A program made the translations under genes and the position numbers. A stretch of 64,000 nucleotides of DNA, taken from Zafaria ginkgonis. GTDB taxonomy: Bacteria > Actinomycetota > Actinomycetes > Actinomycetales > Micrococcaceae. Shown piece after piece: positions 49,105 to 57,997 of the stretch; the first letter of the stretch is position 1, and each line of letters starts with the position of its first letter. Where the stretch lies: NCBI RefSeq assembly GCF_039540195.1, contig NZ_BAABEO010000020.1:178440-242439 (forward strand). Direction: 5' to 3'. Under the pieces are notes generated by a model. It was not told where the DNA came from. It saw only the letters and a program-made list of their open reading frames with translations, and searched no databases.

Positions 49105-50081
49105 GCCATCACCTCGTCGTAGAGGCGCATCCAGTTGCCGCCCATGACGGCCGCGGCCTCGGACTCGTCCAGGCCCTGGCGGCACAGTCCCTCGGACAGT
49201 GCGGCGAACGGCTCCATCGAGCGGAACCACTCCGGATCGTCGTCGCCCGGGTTGGACGCGGAAGCGGCCCCGAAGTTGGCCTGCCGGGTCCAGCGTCCCT
49301 CCCGCATCCAGCGCAGCGACTGCTCGTCGGTCGTCCCGCCAAGGTCGGAGCCGATCCCGACGTGTTCGATGCCGGCGATCCCGGCGGTGTGGACGACCAT
49401 CCTGCACCAGTCGTCGAGGGTGGCGGCGTAGTCGGGTCCGGTGAGGTTCGGATACAGCGCGCACCCGATCACCCCGCCGCGTTCGGCCAGCGACTTGATG
49501 ACGCGGTCGGAGACGTTGCGCGGGTGGGCGCAGAGGCTGGCGGCGTTTGCGTGGGTGACGGCCACCGGATGTGCGGAGGCCTCGATGGCGTCCAGGCAGG
49601 TCTGCTCGCCCACATGGGACAGGTCCACGAGGATTCCGTTCCGGTTCAGTTCCCCGACGATCTCGCGTCCGTAGCGGGTCAGGCCCGCATCGATCCCCTC
49701 GTAGCAGCTGGAACCCACGTCGTTTTGCGTGTTGTAGGTCAGCTGGAAGACGCGGACGCCCAGCTCCGCAAAGAGCTCGACGAAACGGATGCGCCCCTGC
49801 ATGGCCGAGGTGTTCTGGAAGCCGAGCAGCAGGGCCGTGCGGCCCGAGGCGGTGATCTCGCGGATGTCCTTGCCGTTGCGGGCGATCGCCACCAACTGGT
49901 CGTTGGCGGCCACCAAGTCCCGCCAGCGGGCGATCGAATCCATGGCTTCGATGGCGTCGTCCCAGAATCCGCAAGTGACGGTGGCGCAATCGACGCCGCC
50001 GTCCCGCAGCGCCTGGAATGCGGCGGCGTCAAAGGCCCCGCTTTCCATGGCGTCGACGCGCAGCGTGGGTGAAATGGTCAT
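49101..50081 (-). CDS. Membrane-dipeptidase-family (M19) protein lacking the N-terminal HxD
   Basis: A 326-residue M19-type TIM barrel. Later motifs are in place: DLSHVG, VTHANA, HPRNVSD with the conserved Arg, and GIGSDLGG with the catalytic Asp. The N-terminal DGHxD motif, whose His and Asp bind the first zinc, reads VDAMES here, so the metal centre must differ; a group of M19 relatives has a similar change. Classic members split dipeptides, including those with a D-residue, and beta-lactams. Coupled by ATGA to an amino-acid-type importer, it may act on a peptide-like or N-acyl compound brought in by it. Confidence 0.85.
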   Translation of the reverse strand: MTISPTLRVDAMESGAFDAAAFQALRDGGVDCATVTCGFWDDAIEAMDSIARWRDLVAANDQLVAIARNGKDIREITASGRTALLLGFQNTSAMQGRIRFVELFAELGVRVFQLTYNTQNDVGSSCYEGIDAGLTRYGREIVGELNRNGILVDLSHVGEQTCLDAIEASAHPVAVTHANAASLCAHPRNVSDRVIKSLAERGGVIGCALYPNLTGPDYAATLDDWCRMVVHTAGIAGIEHVGIGSDLGGTTDEQSLRWMREGRWTRQANFGAASASNPGDDDPEWFRSMEPFAALSEGLCRQGLDESEAAAVMGGNWMRLYDEVMA

Positions 50082-50116
50082 GGGAAGCTTCTTCCGTCCT
50101 TGCTCGTGGTGCTGTG

Positions 50117-50890
50117 CTATTCGCCCGACGGGCTGTGCCAAAGTCTGTGCAGGGATTCGGCTCCGGCCTTGAGGGTCTCTGCCACCTCGTCGATGTTCAT
50201 GCGCTCGGCCGGGCCGAGCACACCGAGTGCGCCGATGCAGTAGCCGCGGTCATCCGTGATGGGGACCGCCACGGCGGTGATCCTGTCCTCGTCGTTCGGA
50301 TCGTCGGCCGAAACCGCGTAGCCGAGGCGGCGGGCCTTGGCCAGTTCCGACTGCATCGGCAACCGAACCCCGCTGGCGAGCAAATCCTCGACCACCGACG
50401 GTTCGGCAAAGGCGACGAGCACGCGCCCGGAGGCGCTCTCGTCCAGCGGCCAGGAGATCTGGTCACCGATATCGGCCCGGATACGCCGGCGGGGTTCGCA
50501 CCGCTCAACGATGTAGGCCTCGTCGTTGCCCAAGACCGCAAGGAAGGTCGCTTCCCTCGTGGTCTCGGTCAGCTGACGCATCAACGGACGGACCCGGTCC
50601 CCCAACGTCGCCTGCTCGAAGGCGGCACGCCCCACCCGGCCGGCCCGCATGGTCAACCGGTAGGAGCCGTCCTCGAGCTGATCAAGCCAGCCGGCGGCCA
50701 CGAAGGTCACCAGGTGCTGGTGCAGGGTGGCGCGGGACCATCCCAGCTGCTTGCTCAGGACCGGGGGTTTGACCGGACGGCGGTGTTCCGCGATCGCCTC
50801 CAGCAGGGCCAGCGCCCGGCTGGCCGAGCTGAGGGTCCGCGTGGTCGGCTTCGAAGTGAGGGACTCTTGTTCGTCTGTTGTATACGTCAT
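50117..50890 (-). CDS. IclR-family transcriptional regulator
   Basis: A 257-residue IclR protein with HTH (PPVLSKQLGWSRATLHQHLV) and effector domain (EATFLAVLGNDEAYIVERC, GYAVSADDPNDEDRITAVAV, YCIGALGVLGP). It is the first minus-strand gene of the dipeptidase-ABC-RidA cluster, 35 bases ahead of the dipeptidase, and divergent from the unrecognised pair at 51066. That position suggests control in both directions. Confidence 0.92.
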   Translation of the reverse strand: MTYTTDEQESLTSKPTTRTLSSASRALALLEAIAEHRRPVKPPVLSKQLGWSRATLHQHLVTFVAAGWLDQLEDGSYRLTMRAGRVGRAAFEQATLGDRVRPLMRQLTETTREATFLAVLGNDEAYIVERCEPRRRIRADIGDQISWPLDESASGRVLVAFAEPSVVEDLLASGVRLPMQSELAKARRLGYAVSADDPNDEDRITAVAVPITDDRGYCIGALGVLGPAERMNIDEVAETLKAGAESLHRLWHSPSGE

Positions 50891-50931
50891 TTGCAGATGA
50901 GCTTACGATGAGACACCCATCACGACAACAC

Positions 50932-50952
50932 TTTCGGGAAAATTGCCCGAAA
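50932..50952. promoter_or_regulatory. Inverted repeat TTTCGGG-N7-CCCGAAA
   Basis: A perfect seven-base inverted repeat 42 bases upstream of the IclR start, in the leader or promoter of the minus-strand operon. Candidate operator for the IclR protein, or an RNA hairpin. Confidence 0.45.
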
Positions 50953-50972
50953 AACCCCGGAAAATTAACTCC

Positions 50973-51011
50973 TTGCCTAACTTTAGGTGTTGCGTATGAT
51001 TGACGTCGTCA
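50973..51011 (+). promoter_or_regulatory. Promoter for the unrecognised gene pair with operator at +1
   Basis: TTGCCT (50973-50978) and TATGAT (50995-51000) with a 16-base spacer form a good sigma-70-type promoter. TGACG-T-CGTCA (51001-51011) starts right after the -10, where a bound repressor would block initiation. CTAACTTTAG (50977-50986) is a second small palindrome inside the spacer. Confidence 0.6.
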
Positions 51012-51065
51012 TGCATAAACAGACGTATTGCAGGACATGAGCTGTCCACTTCTAGAGGAGATCGA

Positions 51066-52745
51066 ATGATCCAGACCCGGGATCCCGGCGTTGTGATGAC
51101 CCCCGAACGGCTGGGGTCGCTGCAGCCAACCCGCCTAAGCGCCGCCCGCACCATGATCGACAAGATGGTCACCGAACGGTGGCGCATCACCCGCCCCGAG
51201 TTCTCGATCGACGGGACGGGCAACGGCACGGCGCGCTACCACGTCGAGGTCAGCGAGGACTGGTCGTTCGAATTCGTGGTCTTCTCCACGGCCCCGGATC
51301 CCGCCGCGGAGCGGACCGACCGCATCATCGGCAAGAGCTGGGACATGATGGGCGCCCTGCTGGAGGGTGCCGCCACCGATGAGGGCATCGACCAGACCAA
51401 GGTCGAACTGCCCAAGCTCTACGGCGGCCGCGCCGCCGAGGGAACCCTGATCTGGTGCCGCGCCAACCGCTCCATGCGCGCCTTCGACCTGACGGTGGAG
51501 AGCCTGCGCGCCGGTCACCAGCCCCCGGCCGAGATCCTGGGAGCCGTCTGCTACCTGATGCGCAACACCGGCCTCGACGGCAACGGAACCTTCGGCACCA
51601 AGTCCTTCGCGGCCTACGAGGCCGACCACCCGCTGCGCACCCCCTACCACGCGCAGATGCTCACGTCCTACCTGATGCGCGAGTTCAGCCTGGACCTGGC
51701 CGAACACATTGCCGCCTCCGGCAGCGACACCGCGGTGCCGCTGGACGAGGGCTTCCGCCGCTTCCTGGGACTGGGCAACGCCTCCGGCCTGGGATTGATC
51801 ATGTTCATGAAGAACCACCCGCAGATGGCCGACCGCTGGCTGACCCTGCGCGAGGAGGCCCTTGCCGCCGCCCGTTCGCTCACCGTGGACCCGGACGACG
51901 CCGTGCTGGCCGCGCTGGACGCCCGCCTGGCCAAGGCCGCGGCCTACCGCGCGCAGGACCGGATGCGCTACACCTACCAGCCCGGAGGATCCCAGGTCAG
52001 CGCCGAACTCGAACGGATCCGCGAAGTCCTGGCCGAGCTGCGCCAGGAGGCCACCGGCCCCGGCCTGCTGCTGGACGGGCTCTACACCCGTGCCGCCGCG
52101 GAGGTCAGCACCGAAGGCCACGAGTTCCTCTGCTCGCTGCTTATCGACCTGGCGCCGATCAACATCGACGACCTGGCGGAGGCACTGACCGTGCCCGAGG
52201 CAACCGCGCCCTCCCCGGGCACCAGCATTGCGGAACTGCGCGCCCTGCTCGCCGGGGAGTATGGCTGGGCCGCCGGGATCGACCTGGCCGAGGCCGGCGC
52301 CCGCCACTACGCCTGGTACAAGTCAGCCAATGCCGAGGAGCCGCGCCGCGGCCCGCTCGCGGACCTGCCCGAGGTCTTCGACGACATGACCTTGGACCTG
52401 GCCCTGGAGGTGCAGGAACTGCTGGAGGCAACCGCCCCGCTGGATCCCGCCTCCAGCGTCGGGCGCTTCCTGGGCGAGAACCCGCGCTTCCGCGCCGCCG
52501 TCGAGCGCATGCTCACGCTGCGCGGGCACCGCTACCACTCGGTCCGGGCGAACCTGCGCCACGAGAAGTTCAACCCCTCCCACATCATCCGGCTCTTCAA
52601 CAGCGCCTTCTACGGCCTGGACAAGACCAAGGAGGATGGCCCGGTGGGCGTGGTGGGCGTGATGTTCCACGGCGCCCCCACCCCCGCAGACATCGCCGCC
52701 GGCCAAGGCCGGGACTGGCCCTTTCCCGCAGAACCAGAGGTGTAA
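51066..52745 (+). CDS. Unrecognised 559-residue protein
   Basis: I do not recognise this family. ATG 51066 has AGAGGAG five bases upstream. It is soluble with no signal peptide or membrane segment, largely helical, acidic and Ala/Leu-rich. Motif-like stretches are DGNGTFGTKSF, ASGLGLIMFMKNHP, RYTYQPGGSQVSAEL, NIDDLAEAL and, near the end, LRHEKFNPSHIIRLFNSAFY followed by VGVVGVMFHGAP. Several invariant-looking His, Asn and Lys in that last region hint at an enzyme. It is two bases upstream of a second unknown gene and divergent from IclR and the ABC-dipeptidase operon, so it probably acts in the same pathway. Confidence 0.85.
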   Translation: MIQTRDPGVVMTPERLGSLQPTRLSAARTMIDKMVTERWRITRPEFSIDGTGNGTARYHVEVSEDWSFEFVVFSTAPDPAAERTDRIIGKSWDMMGALLEGAATDEGIDQTKVELPKLYGGRAAEGTLIWCRANRSMRAFDLTVESLRAGHQPPAEILGAVCYLMRNTGLDGNGTFGTKSFAAYEADHPLRTPYHAQMLTSYLMREFSLDLAEHIAASGSDTAVPLDEGFRRFLGLGNASGLGLIMFMKNHPQMADRWLTLREEALAAARSLTVDPDDAVLAALDARLAKAAAYRAQDRMRYTYQPGGSQVSAELERIREVLAELRQEATGPGLLLDGLYTRAAAEVSTEGHEFLCSLLIDLAPINIDDLAEALTVPEATAPSPGTSIAELRALLAGEYGWAAGIDLAEAGARHYAWYKSANAEEPRRGPLADLPEVFDDMTLDLALEVQELLEATAPLDPASSVGRFLGENPRFRAAVERMLTLRGHRYHSVRANLRHEKFNPSHIIRLFNSAFYGLDKTKEDGPVGVVGVMFHGAPTPADIAAGQGRDWPFPAEPEV

Positions 52746-52747
52746 CC

Positions 52748-53455
52748 ATGAGTGACTCGAAGCTGACTCCCCCCGCCGGCGACGCGGCCATGAGCGTGCG
52801 TGAATGCCGCCTGATCACCGAGCGGCTGCTCGTGGCCGCCGGGACCCTCCCGGGCGAGGTTCCGGCCGTCCGCGACGCCGCGCTGCTGGCCGAGATGCTC
52901 GGGCTCGGCGTCATGGCCCACCTCTACGGGCACGGGCTGCACGCCCCGGCCTCGGCCCCGGGCGTGCGGATCGACGGCGCAACTGCCACGGTCGAGGCCG
53001 GCGGAGCGCTGAGCCTGTACCTGGTTCCGGCGCTGCGGGACCTGATCATCGTGCATCCCGGCCTCAAGCGCATCCAGGTCAACGCGACGGAACGCGGCGG
53101 CTTCCTGGCCGTGCTCGACGCGCTGCCCGAACTGGCCGCCCGCACCGTGGCGATCGCCCCTGCGGACGGCGCCCCATTGGACGGCAACGCGGCGCAGTCG
53201 GTGGTGCTGGAGATCGCCGCGGCGGCCGCGCCCAAAGGCCAGGAGCACGTGTTGCGGGCGCACCGCGACGGGCTGCCGGTGCCGGGTGCGGTGTGGCTGG
53301 AGCTCTATCTGCGCTCCAATGCGGCGCTGCTGGAGGAATCCGCCCTTACGCGCCGCCATGCGGGGCACCAGGACGTGGACTCCAGCGGCCGGATCGTACG
53401 CCCGATGGACGACGACGTCGACATCGAACACGCCTTGGCCGCGGCCGCGAACTAG
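52748..53455 (+). CDS. Unrecognised 235-residue protein
   Basis: It starts two bases after the preceding stop, so it is co-translated with the 559-residue protein. The first 50 residues (VRECRLITERLLVAAGTLPG, then AVRDAALLAEMLGLGVMAHL) look like the helical N-terminus of Ldh2-type dehydrogenases or DUF3726 proteins, but the NAD-binding core of Ldh2 is missing. The rest is mixed alpha/beta with VHPGLKRIQVNATERGG and an acidic end. The DUF3726 resemblance is from memory and unverified. Probably a subunit or partner of its neighbour. Confidence 0.8.
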   Translation: MSDSKLTPPAGDAAMSVRECRLITERLLVAAGTLPGEVPAVRDAALLAEMLGLGVMAHLYGHGLHAPASAPGVRIDGATATVEAGGALSLYLVPALRDLIIVHPGLKRIQVNATERGGFLAVLDALPELAARTVAIAPADGAPLDGNAAQSVVLEIAAAAAPKGQEHVLRAHRDGLPVPGAVWLELYLRSNAALLEESALTRRHAGHQDVDSSGRIVRPMDDDVDIEHALAAAAN

Positions 53456-53468
53456 GCGGCCAGTCAGT

Positions 53469-53497
53469 CCCGGCACCGGTCTCGGCCCGGTGCCGGG
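53469..53497. terminator. Bidirectional hairpin terminator
   Basis: CCCGGCACCGG pairs with CCGGTGCCGGG around a seven-base loop; it fills the gap between the unknown pair (plus) and the LysR gene (minus). Confidence 0.75.
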
Positions 53498-54424
53498 CTA
53501 CGCCGCCGCCGCTTGCAGGGCGATGTCGAGCAGGTGCCCGGCGGCCCCTGCAGGGCGGTGGCCGCCGAACCAAATGGCCCGCAGGTCGCGCCCGAGCGTC
53601 CCGCCGGCCACGGGGACCTGGAGCAGCCGTCCGTCCCGGAGCGCGCCCTGCACCGCGAGGTTGCTCAGCACGGCGGGACCGAGCCCGGCGATGACGCTCT
53701 GGCAGATCGCCGAATTGCTGTTCAGCTCGGCCACGGGCCGGGCCCTGCCGGGGCCGATGGCCGCGTCCAGCGCGGCACGGGTGCCCGATCCCTCTTCGCG
53801 CTCCACCAGGGACGTGGAGGCCAGCTCCTCCAGGGTGAGCGGGGCCGTCCGCCCCGCCCACGGATGGCCGGGAGAAACGACGACGACGAGGCGGTCGGCC
53901 ACGATTCGGAGGCTGCGGATGTCGCCGGGGGTGTCCGGGGTCTCGATGAAGCCGAGCGCCAACTCCCCCGAGCGCACCCCCTCGATCACGTCCCGGGAGT
54001 TGCTGATGCGCAGGGTGGTCTGCACGTCCGGATGCCCGCTCCGGTAGGTGCTGATCCACCCCGGGGCGAGGTATTCGGCCACGGTCATGCTGGCGCCCAC
54101 CACCAGTTCGGTGGCCGTCGTCGCCGCCAGGGCCGCCGCGCCGGCGGAGAGCCGCTCGACGGCGTCGATCACCTCCCGCGCCCATTCGACGGTCAAGGTG
54201 CCCTCGACGGTCAGCCGCGATCCCCTCGTGGAACGGCTCAGCAGCGGGTAGCCCAGCCGCCTCTCGAGGGTGGCGACGGCGCGGCTGGCGTTGGACTGGG
54301 CCATGCCGATCGAGCGCGCCCCGGCGCTCAGGCTGCCGGAATCGGCAATGGCCACCAGCAGGCGAACCGCCGGAAGCTGAAGCCACTGGTGAGCGGGCTG
54401 GCGCGGAGGGGTTTCCCGGGGCAT
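53498..54424 (-). CDS. LysR-family transcriptional regulator
   Basis: A 308-residue LTTR of the CysL/YeiE-like type (VRLLVAIADSGSLSAGARSI, SNASRAVATLERRLG, then effector domain with ELVVGASMTVAEYLAPGW and FIETPDTPG). ATG 54424 lies inside the inverted repeat shared with the divergent YeiH-type gene, its usual genomic partner. It likely activates that gene and represses itself. Confidence 0.9.
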   Translation of the reverse strand: MPRETPPRQPAHQWLQLPAVRLLVAIADSGSLSAGARSIGMAQSNASRAVATLERRLGYPLLSRSTRGSRLTVEGTLTVEWAREVIDAVERLSAGAAALAATTATELVVGASMTVAEYLAPGWISTYRSGHPDVQTTLRISNSRDVIEGVRSGELALGFIETPDTPGDIRSLRIVADRLVVVVSPGHPWAGRTAPLTLEELASTSLVEREEGSGTRAALDAAIGPGRARPVAELNSNSAICQSVIAGLGPAVLSNLAVQGALRDGRLLQVPVAGGTLGRDLRAIWFGGHRPAGAAGHLLDIALQAAAA

Positions 54425-54440
54425 ATCAGGATCATATGCC
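54420..54440. promoter_or_regulatory. LysR operator GGCATAT-N7-ATATGCC overlapping the lysR start
   Basis: A perfect seven-base inverted repeat containing a T-N11-A core, the LTTR binding pattern. It covers the LysR ATG (54424), so binding there would block its own translation start region or transcription, and it lies 56 bases before the transporter start. Confidence 0.6.
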
Positions 54441-54495
54441 CCGATGGCGGATACGCGGCTACCCCGCCCTGCGGCCGCATGCCACGGTGGAAGGC

Positions 54496-55569
54496 ATGGA
54501 ACCGCACCATCCCGCCACGGCCGACGGCCCCTCCGCCCCGGAGCATCCGGCGGCACACCCCAAGGCCCCGGCGCCCTGCGGCCGGTGGGCCCGGTTCGCC
54601 CCCGGGCTGGCGGCCTGCGCCGTGGCCGCAGCCGCCGCCCTCTCCGTTGCCCCGTTCCTGACCGGGGTCAGCCCACTGCTGCTCGCCATCCTGCTCGGGG
54701 TCGCAGGGCGCAACCTGCTCGGCGTGCCGGCGTCCTGGGCGGCCGGGGTGCAGGTGTCCGCAAAGAAGCTGCTGCGCACCGGCATCGTCCTGCTCGGGCT
54801 GCAGCTTTCCCTGTCCGAGATCCTGGGTCTGGGGGCCGGCACCCTGCTGGTGGCCGTGGCATCCGTGGGCATCACGTTCGCTGCGACCCTGTGGACCGGC
54901 CGGCTGCTGGGCATCGAGCCGAGCCAGCGGCTGCTCATCGCCTCCGGCTTCTCCATCTGCGGGGCGGCAGCCGTGGCGGCGACCGAAAGCGCCACCGAGG
55001 CGGAAGAGAAGGACGTGGTCACCGCGATCGGACTGGTGGTGCTGTTCGGCACCCTCATGATCCCGCTGGTTCCCTTTCTGGGCACGACGCTGGGGATGCC
55101 GCAGGAGGCCCTGGGCCTGTGGATTGGGGCATCGACCCACGAGGTCGCCCAGGTCGTCGCCGCCGGCGGCGCCGTCGGCAGCGCGGCGCTGGCCGTGGCC
55201 GTCGCGGTGAAACTGGCCCGAGTCCTCATGCTGGCCCCCGTCATCGCCGGCATCGGCTGGCACCGGCGGCGCACGCAGGCGGAGGCCGGCGCCGGCAAGC
55301 GGCCGCCGATCATCCCGCTGTTCGTCCTGGGGTTCATCGTGGCGATGCTGCTGCGCACCGCCGGGTTCCTGCCCACCCAGTTCCTCGACGCGGCCACGTG
55401 GCTGCAGACGGCCCTGCTGACGGCCGCCATGTTCGCGCTCGGCCTCGGCGTCCACCTCCGCGGCCTGGCCACGGTGGGCGGAAAACCCGTGGTGCTGGCC
55501 CTGGTCTCCACCCTCGTCATCCTCGCGGTCTCGCTCGGCGGAACGCTGCTCTTCCCGCCGGCCTCCTGA
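54496..55569 (+). CDS. YeiH-type (UPF0324, putative sulfate exporter family) membrane protein
   Basis: A 357-residue protein with nine to eleven membrane segments. Family marks are LLRTGIVLLGLQLSLSEIL, SGFSICGAAAVAAT with the conserved Cys, and GASTHEVAQVVAAGG with a conserved His. I use ATG 54496 (after GGTGG) since the earlier ATG at 54436 sits inside the LysR operator. The family is linked to export of sulfur-containing acids or related anions, but no member has a firmly proven substrate as far as I know. Divergent LysR agrees with the family. Confidence 0.88.
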   Translation: MEPHHPATADGPSAPEHPAAHPKAPAPCGRWARFAPGLAACAVAAAAALSVAPFLTGVSPLLLAILLGVAGRNLLGVPASWAAGVQVSAKKLLRTGIVLLGLQLSLSEILGLGAGTLLVAVASVGITFAATLWTGRLLGIEPSQRLLIASGFSICGAAAVAATESATEAEEKDVVTAIGLVVLFGTLMIPLVPFLGTTLGMPQEALGLWIGASTHEVAQVVAAGGAVGSAALAVAVAVKLARVLMLAPVIAGIGWHRRRTQAEAGAGKRPPIIPLFVLGFIVAMLLRTAGFLPTQFLDAATWLQTALLTAAMFALGLGVHLRGLATVGGKPVVLALVSTLVILAVSLGGTLLFPPAS

Positions 55570-55707
55570 GTCGCGCCGAAGGCCTTCCGCTTGACCCCGC
55601 CGGACGTGCCGGGCACGCTGGGGCACGAGGCGGAAGCCGGACGCGAACGCCTGCGCGGACGGGCGCAGCGCGGGCCAACCGCCGGTCCCAAGGGAAGGCG
55701 GAAAACG

Positions 55708-56634
55708 ATGAGGGCCATGACCTACGCGCGCTACGGCGGTCCGGAGGTGCTCGAACCCACCGAGGTCCCGACACCCAAGGTGCCGCCGGGGTCGGTGCTG
55801 ATTCGGGTGAGGGCCGCGGGCGTGAATCCGGTGGACTGGAAGATCATGGCCGGGGGCCTGGACCGGCTGATGGACGTGCACTTTCCGGTGATCCCCGGCT
55901 GGGACGTTGCCGGCACGGTGGAGGCCGTCGGATTCGACACCCCGGAGTTCTCCCCCGGCGACGAGGTCTGCGCCTACGGCCGGCGGGACTCGGTGGGCGG
56001 GGGAACCTTCGCGGAACTGGTCGCGTTGCCCGTGCACATGGTGGCGCCCAAGCCGCGGTCCCTCTCCTGGGAGCAGGCGGCCGGGCTGCCGCTGGCCGGC
56101 ATGACCGCCCAGCGCACCCTCGACCGGCTCCGGCTGCGCGCCGGCGAGACGCTGCTGGTCCACAACGGGGCCGGCGGGGTGGGCCGGATCGCGGTGCAAC
56201 TCGGCGTGGACCGCGGTGTGCGCGTGATCGCCACGGCGTCGGTGCGGCACCACGGACGGCTGCGCGGGCTGGGCGCGGAGCCGGTGGAGTACGGCGACGG
56301 GCTGGTGCGGCGGGTTCGGTCGCTGGCCCCGGACGGGGTCGACGCCGCCGCGGACTTCGTCGGCGGCGTCCTGGCGGACACGCTGGCGGTGCTGCGCGAC
56401 GGCGGCCGCCACGCCTCGATCGCCGACCCGGGTGCCGCGGAGCAGCACGGAAGCTACATCTGGGTGCGCCCGGACGCCCGGGAACTCCACCGCCTCGGCA
56501 TCCTGGCCGACGCCGGCAAGCTGACCGTCGACGTCGCCCGCACCTTCCCGATGGAGCAGGCGGCGGATGCGTTCCGGGCCAGCATGGAGGGCCACGCCGA
56601 CGGCAAGATCGTCCTCACGCCGTTCCCGGCCTAG
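55708..56634 (+). CDS. Zinc-free MDR oxidoreductase (quinone oxidoreductase-like)
   Basis: A 308-residue medium-chain dehydrogenase/reductase of the quinone-oxidoreductase branch (YGGPEVLEPTEVPTP, VNPVDWKIMAGG, PGWDVAGTVEAVG, then the NADPH motif HNGAGGVGRIAVQLG). Zinc-binding Cys residues are absent, as expected for the branch. It reduces quinones or enones with NADPH. It stands between the transporter and pobA with its own spacing; no operon partner is obvious. Confidence 0.9.
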   Translation: MRAMTYARYGGPEVLEPTEVPTPKVPPGSVLIRVRAAGVNPVDWKIMAGGLDRLMDVHFPVIPGWDVAGTVEAVGFDTPEFSPGDEVCAYGRRDSVGGGTFAELVALPVHMVAPKPRSLSWEQAAGLPLAGMTAQRTLDRLRLRAGETLLVHNGAGGVGRIAVQLGVDRGVRVIATASVRHHGRLRGLGAEPVEYGDGLVRRVRSLAPDGVDAAADFVGGVLADTLAVLRDGGRHASIADPGAAEQHGSYIWVRPDARELHRLGILADAGKLTVDVARTFPMEQAADAFRASMEGHADGKIVLTPFPA

Positions 56635-56800
56635 GGTCCCGCCGGCAGCACCCCGCACCACTATTCTCATTGAACGAGACACCCTTGGCGCGGGGTAGCG
56701 CAGCTCACACAGACTGGAGCGAGAACACCGGACCGCCCGGGGCGAACGCCTCGGGGCGGAGTCCGGTTGCCCATTCCGCGGACCCCCGAAGGAGACCCCC

Positions 56801-57997
56801 ATGGCTGCCGAGCGCACCATCATCAAGACCCAGGTCGGCATCGTCGGCGGCGGCCCCGCCGGCCTGATGCTCTCCCACCTGCTCTCCAAGTCCGGCATCG
56901 AAAACATCGTCATCGAGAAGCGCGACCACGAGACCATCAGGAACACGCACCGCGCCGGCATCCTCGAGGCCGGCTCGGTCCGGATGCTCACCGAGACCGG
57001 CGTCAACGGCCGCGTGCTCACCGAGGGCCACCGCCACGACGGCATCGACCTTCGCTTCAACGGCGTGAGCCACCGCATCGACTTCCCCTCCCTGGTCGGG
57101 GAGTCCGTGTGGCTCTACCCGCAGAACGAGGTCTTCGTCGACCTCGCCGCGGCCCGCGAGCGCGACGGCGGCGACGTGCGCTACCTGGTGTCCGAGACCG
57201 AGGTCCTGGACCAGACCACCGCCACCCCCAAGATCCGCTTCACCGACGCCGAGGGCGAGCAGTTCGAGGTCCACACCGAGATCCTGGTCGGCGCCGACGG
57301 TTCGCAGGGCATCTGCAAATGGTCCATCCCGGGCGAGGAACGCACCGACAACTTCATCGAGTACCCGTTCGCCTGGTTCGGCATCCTCACCGAGGCCCCG
57401 CCGAGCGCCCCGGAGCTGATCTACGCCAACTCCGAGCACGGCTTCGCCCTGATCTCCCAGCGCAACGAGAACGTCCAGCGCATGTACTTCCAGTGCGAGC
57501 CCGACGAGGACGCCTCGAAGTGGACCGAGGAGCAGATCTGGGACGAGCTGCAGAAGCGCGTGGACGGCCCGGACGGATTCCAGCTCAAGCGCGGGCCCAT
57601 CTTCGAGCAGATGGTGCTGAAGTTCCGCTCCTACGTCTGCGAGCCGCTGCGCTACGGCAACATGTACCTGGTCGGCGACGCCGGCCACACCGTCCCGCCG
57701 ACCGGTGCCAAGGGCCTGAACCTGGCGTTCAACGACGTGCGCGTCCTCTTCGCCGCCATCGAGAAGTTCTACGCCGAGCAGGACTCCTCGCTGCTGGACT
57801 CCTACTCCGACGACGCCCTGGAGCGTATCTGGAAGGCCCAGAACTTCTCCTACTGGATGACCAGCATGCTGCACACCCGCAAGGACGCCACGCCGTTCGA
57901 GATCAAGCGCGCCCTGGGCGAGCTGAACACGGTCGTCAACTCCGAGCACGGCATGGCGTACCTGGCCGAGGGTTACACCGGCTGGCCCACCAAGTAG
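56801..57997 (+). CDS. pobA: 4-hydroxybenzoate 3-monooxygenase
   Basis: A 398-residue flavoprotein hydroxylase, close to the 394 of Pseudomonas PobA. GGGPAGL (16-22) is the FAD motif, RAGILE the substrate-side segment, and GDAGHTVPPTGAKGLNLAFND the second FAD motif (two blocks: GDAGH and GAKGLNLA). It turns 4-hydroxybenzoate into protocatechuate using NAD(P)H and oxygen. AAGGAG precedes ATG. First gene of the pobA-pcaHGBDC run; 59 bases separate it from pcaH. No dedicated PobR regulator is adjacent. Confidence 0.95.
   Translation: MAAERTIIKTQVGIVGGGPAGLMLSHLLSKSGIENIVIEKRDHETIRNTHRAGILEAGSVRMLTETGVNGRVLTEGHRHDGIDLRFNGVSHRIDFPSLVGESVWLYPQNEVFVDLAAARERDGGDVRYLVSETEVLDQTTATPKIRFTDAEGEQFEVHTEILVGADGSQGICKWSIPGEERTDNFIEYPFAWFGILTEAPPSAPELIYANSEHGFALISQRNENVQRMYFQCEPDEDASKWTEEQIWDELQKRVDGPDGFQLKRGPIFEQMVLKFRSYVCEPLRYGNMYLVGDAGHTVPPTGAKGLNLAFNDVRVLFAAIEKFYAEQDSSLLDSYSDDALERIWKAQNFSYWMTSMLHTRKDATPFEIKRALGELNTVVNSEHGMAYLAEGYTGWPTK

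Noticed and set aside
54436..54495. Earlier ATG for the YeiH-type gene
   Set aside because: It sits in the LysR operator and adds 20 residues with no family match.
56660..56690. TCTC-N7-GAGA near the pobA promoter as another copy of the GTCTCA palindrome
   Set aside because: Arms are only four bases and the spacing differs; it is not the same site.
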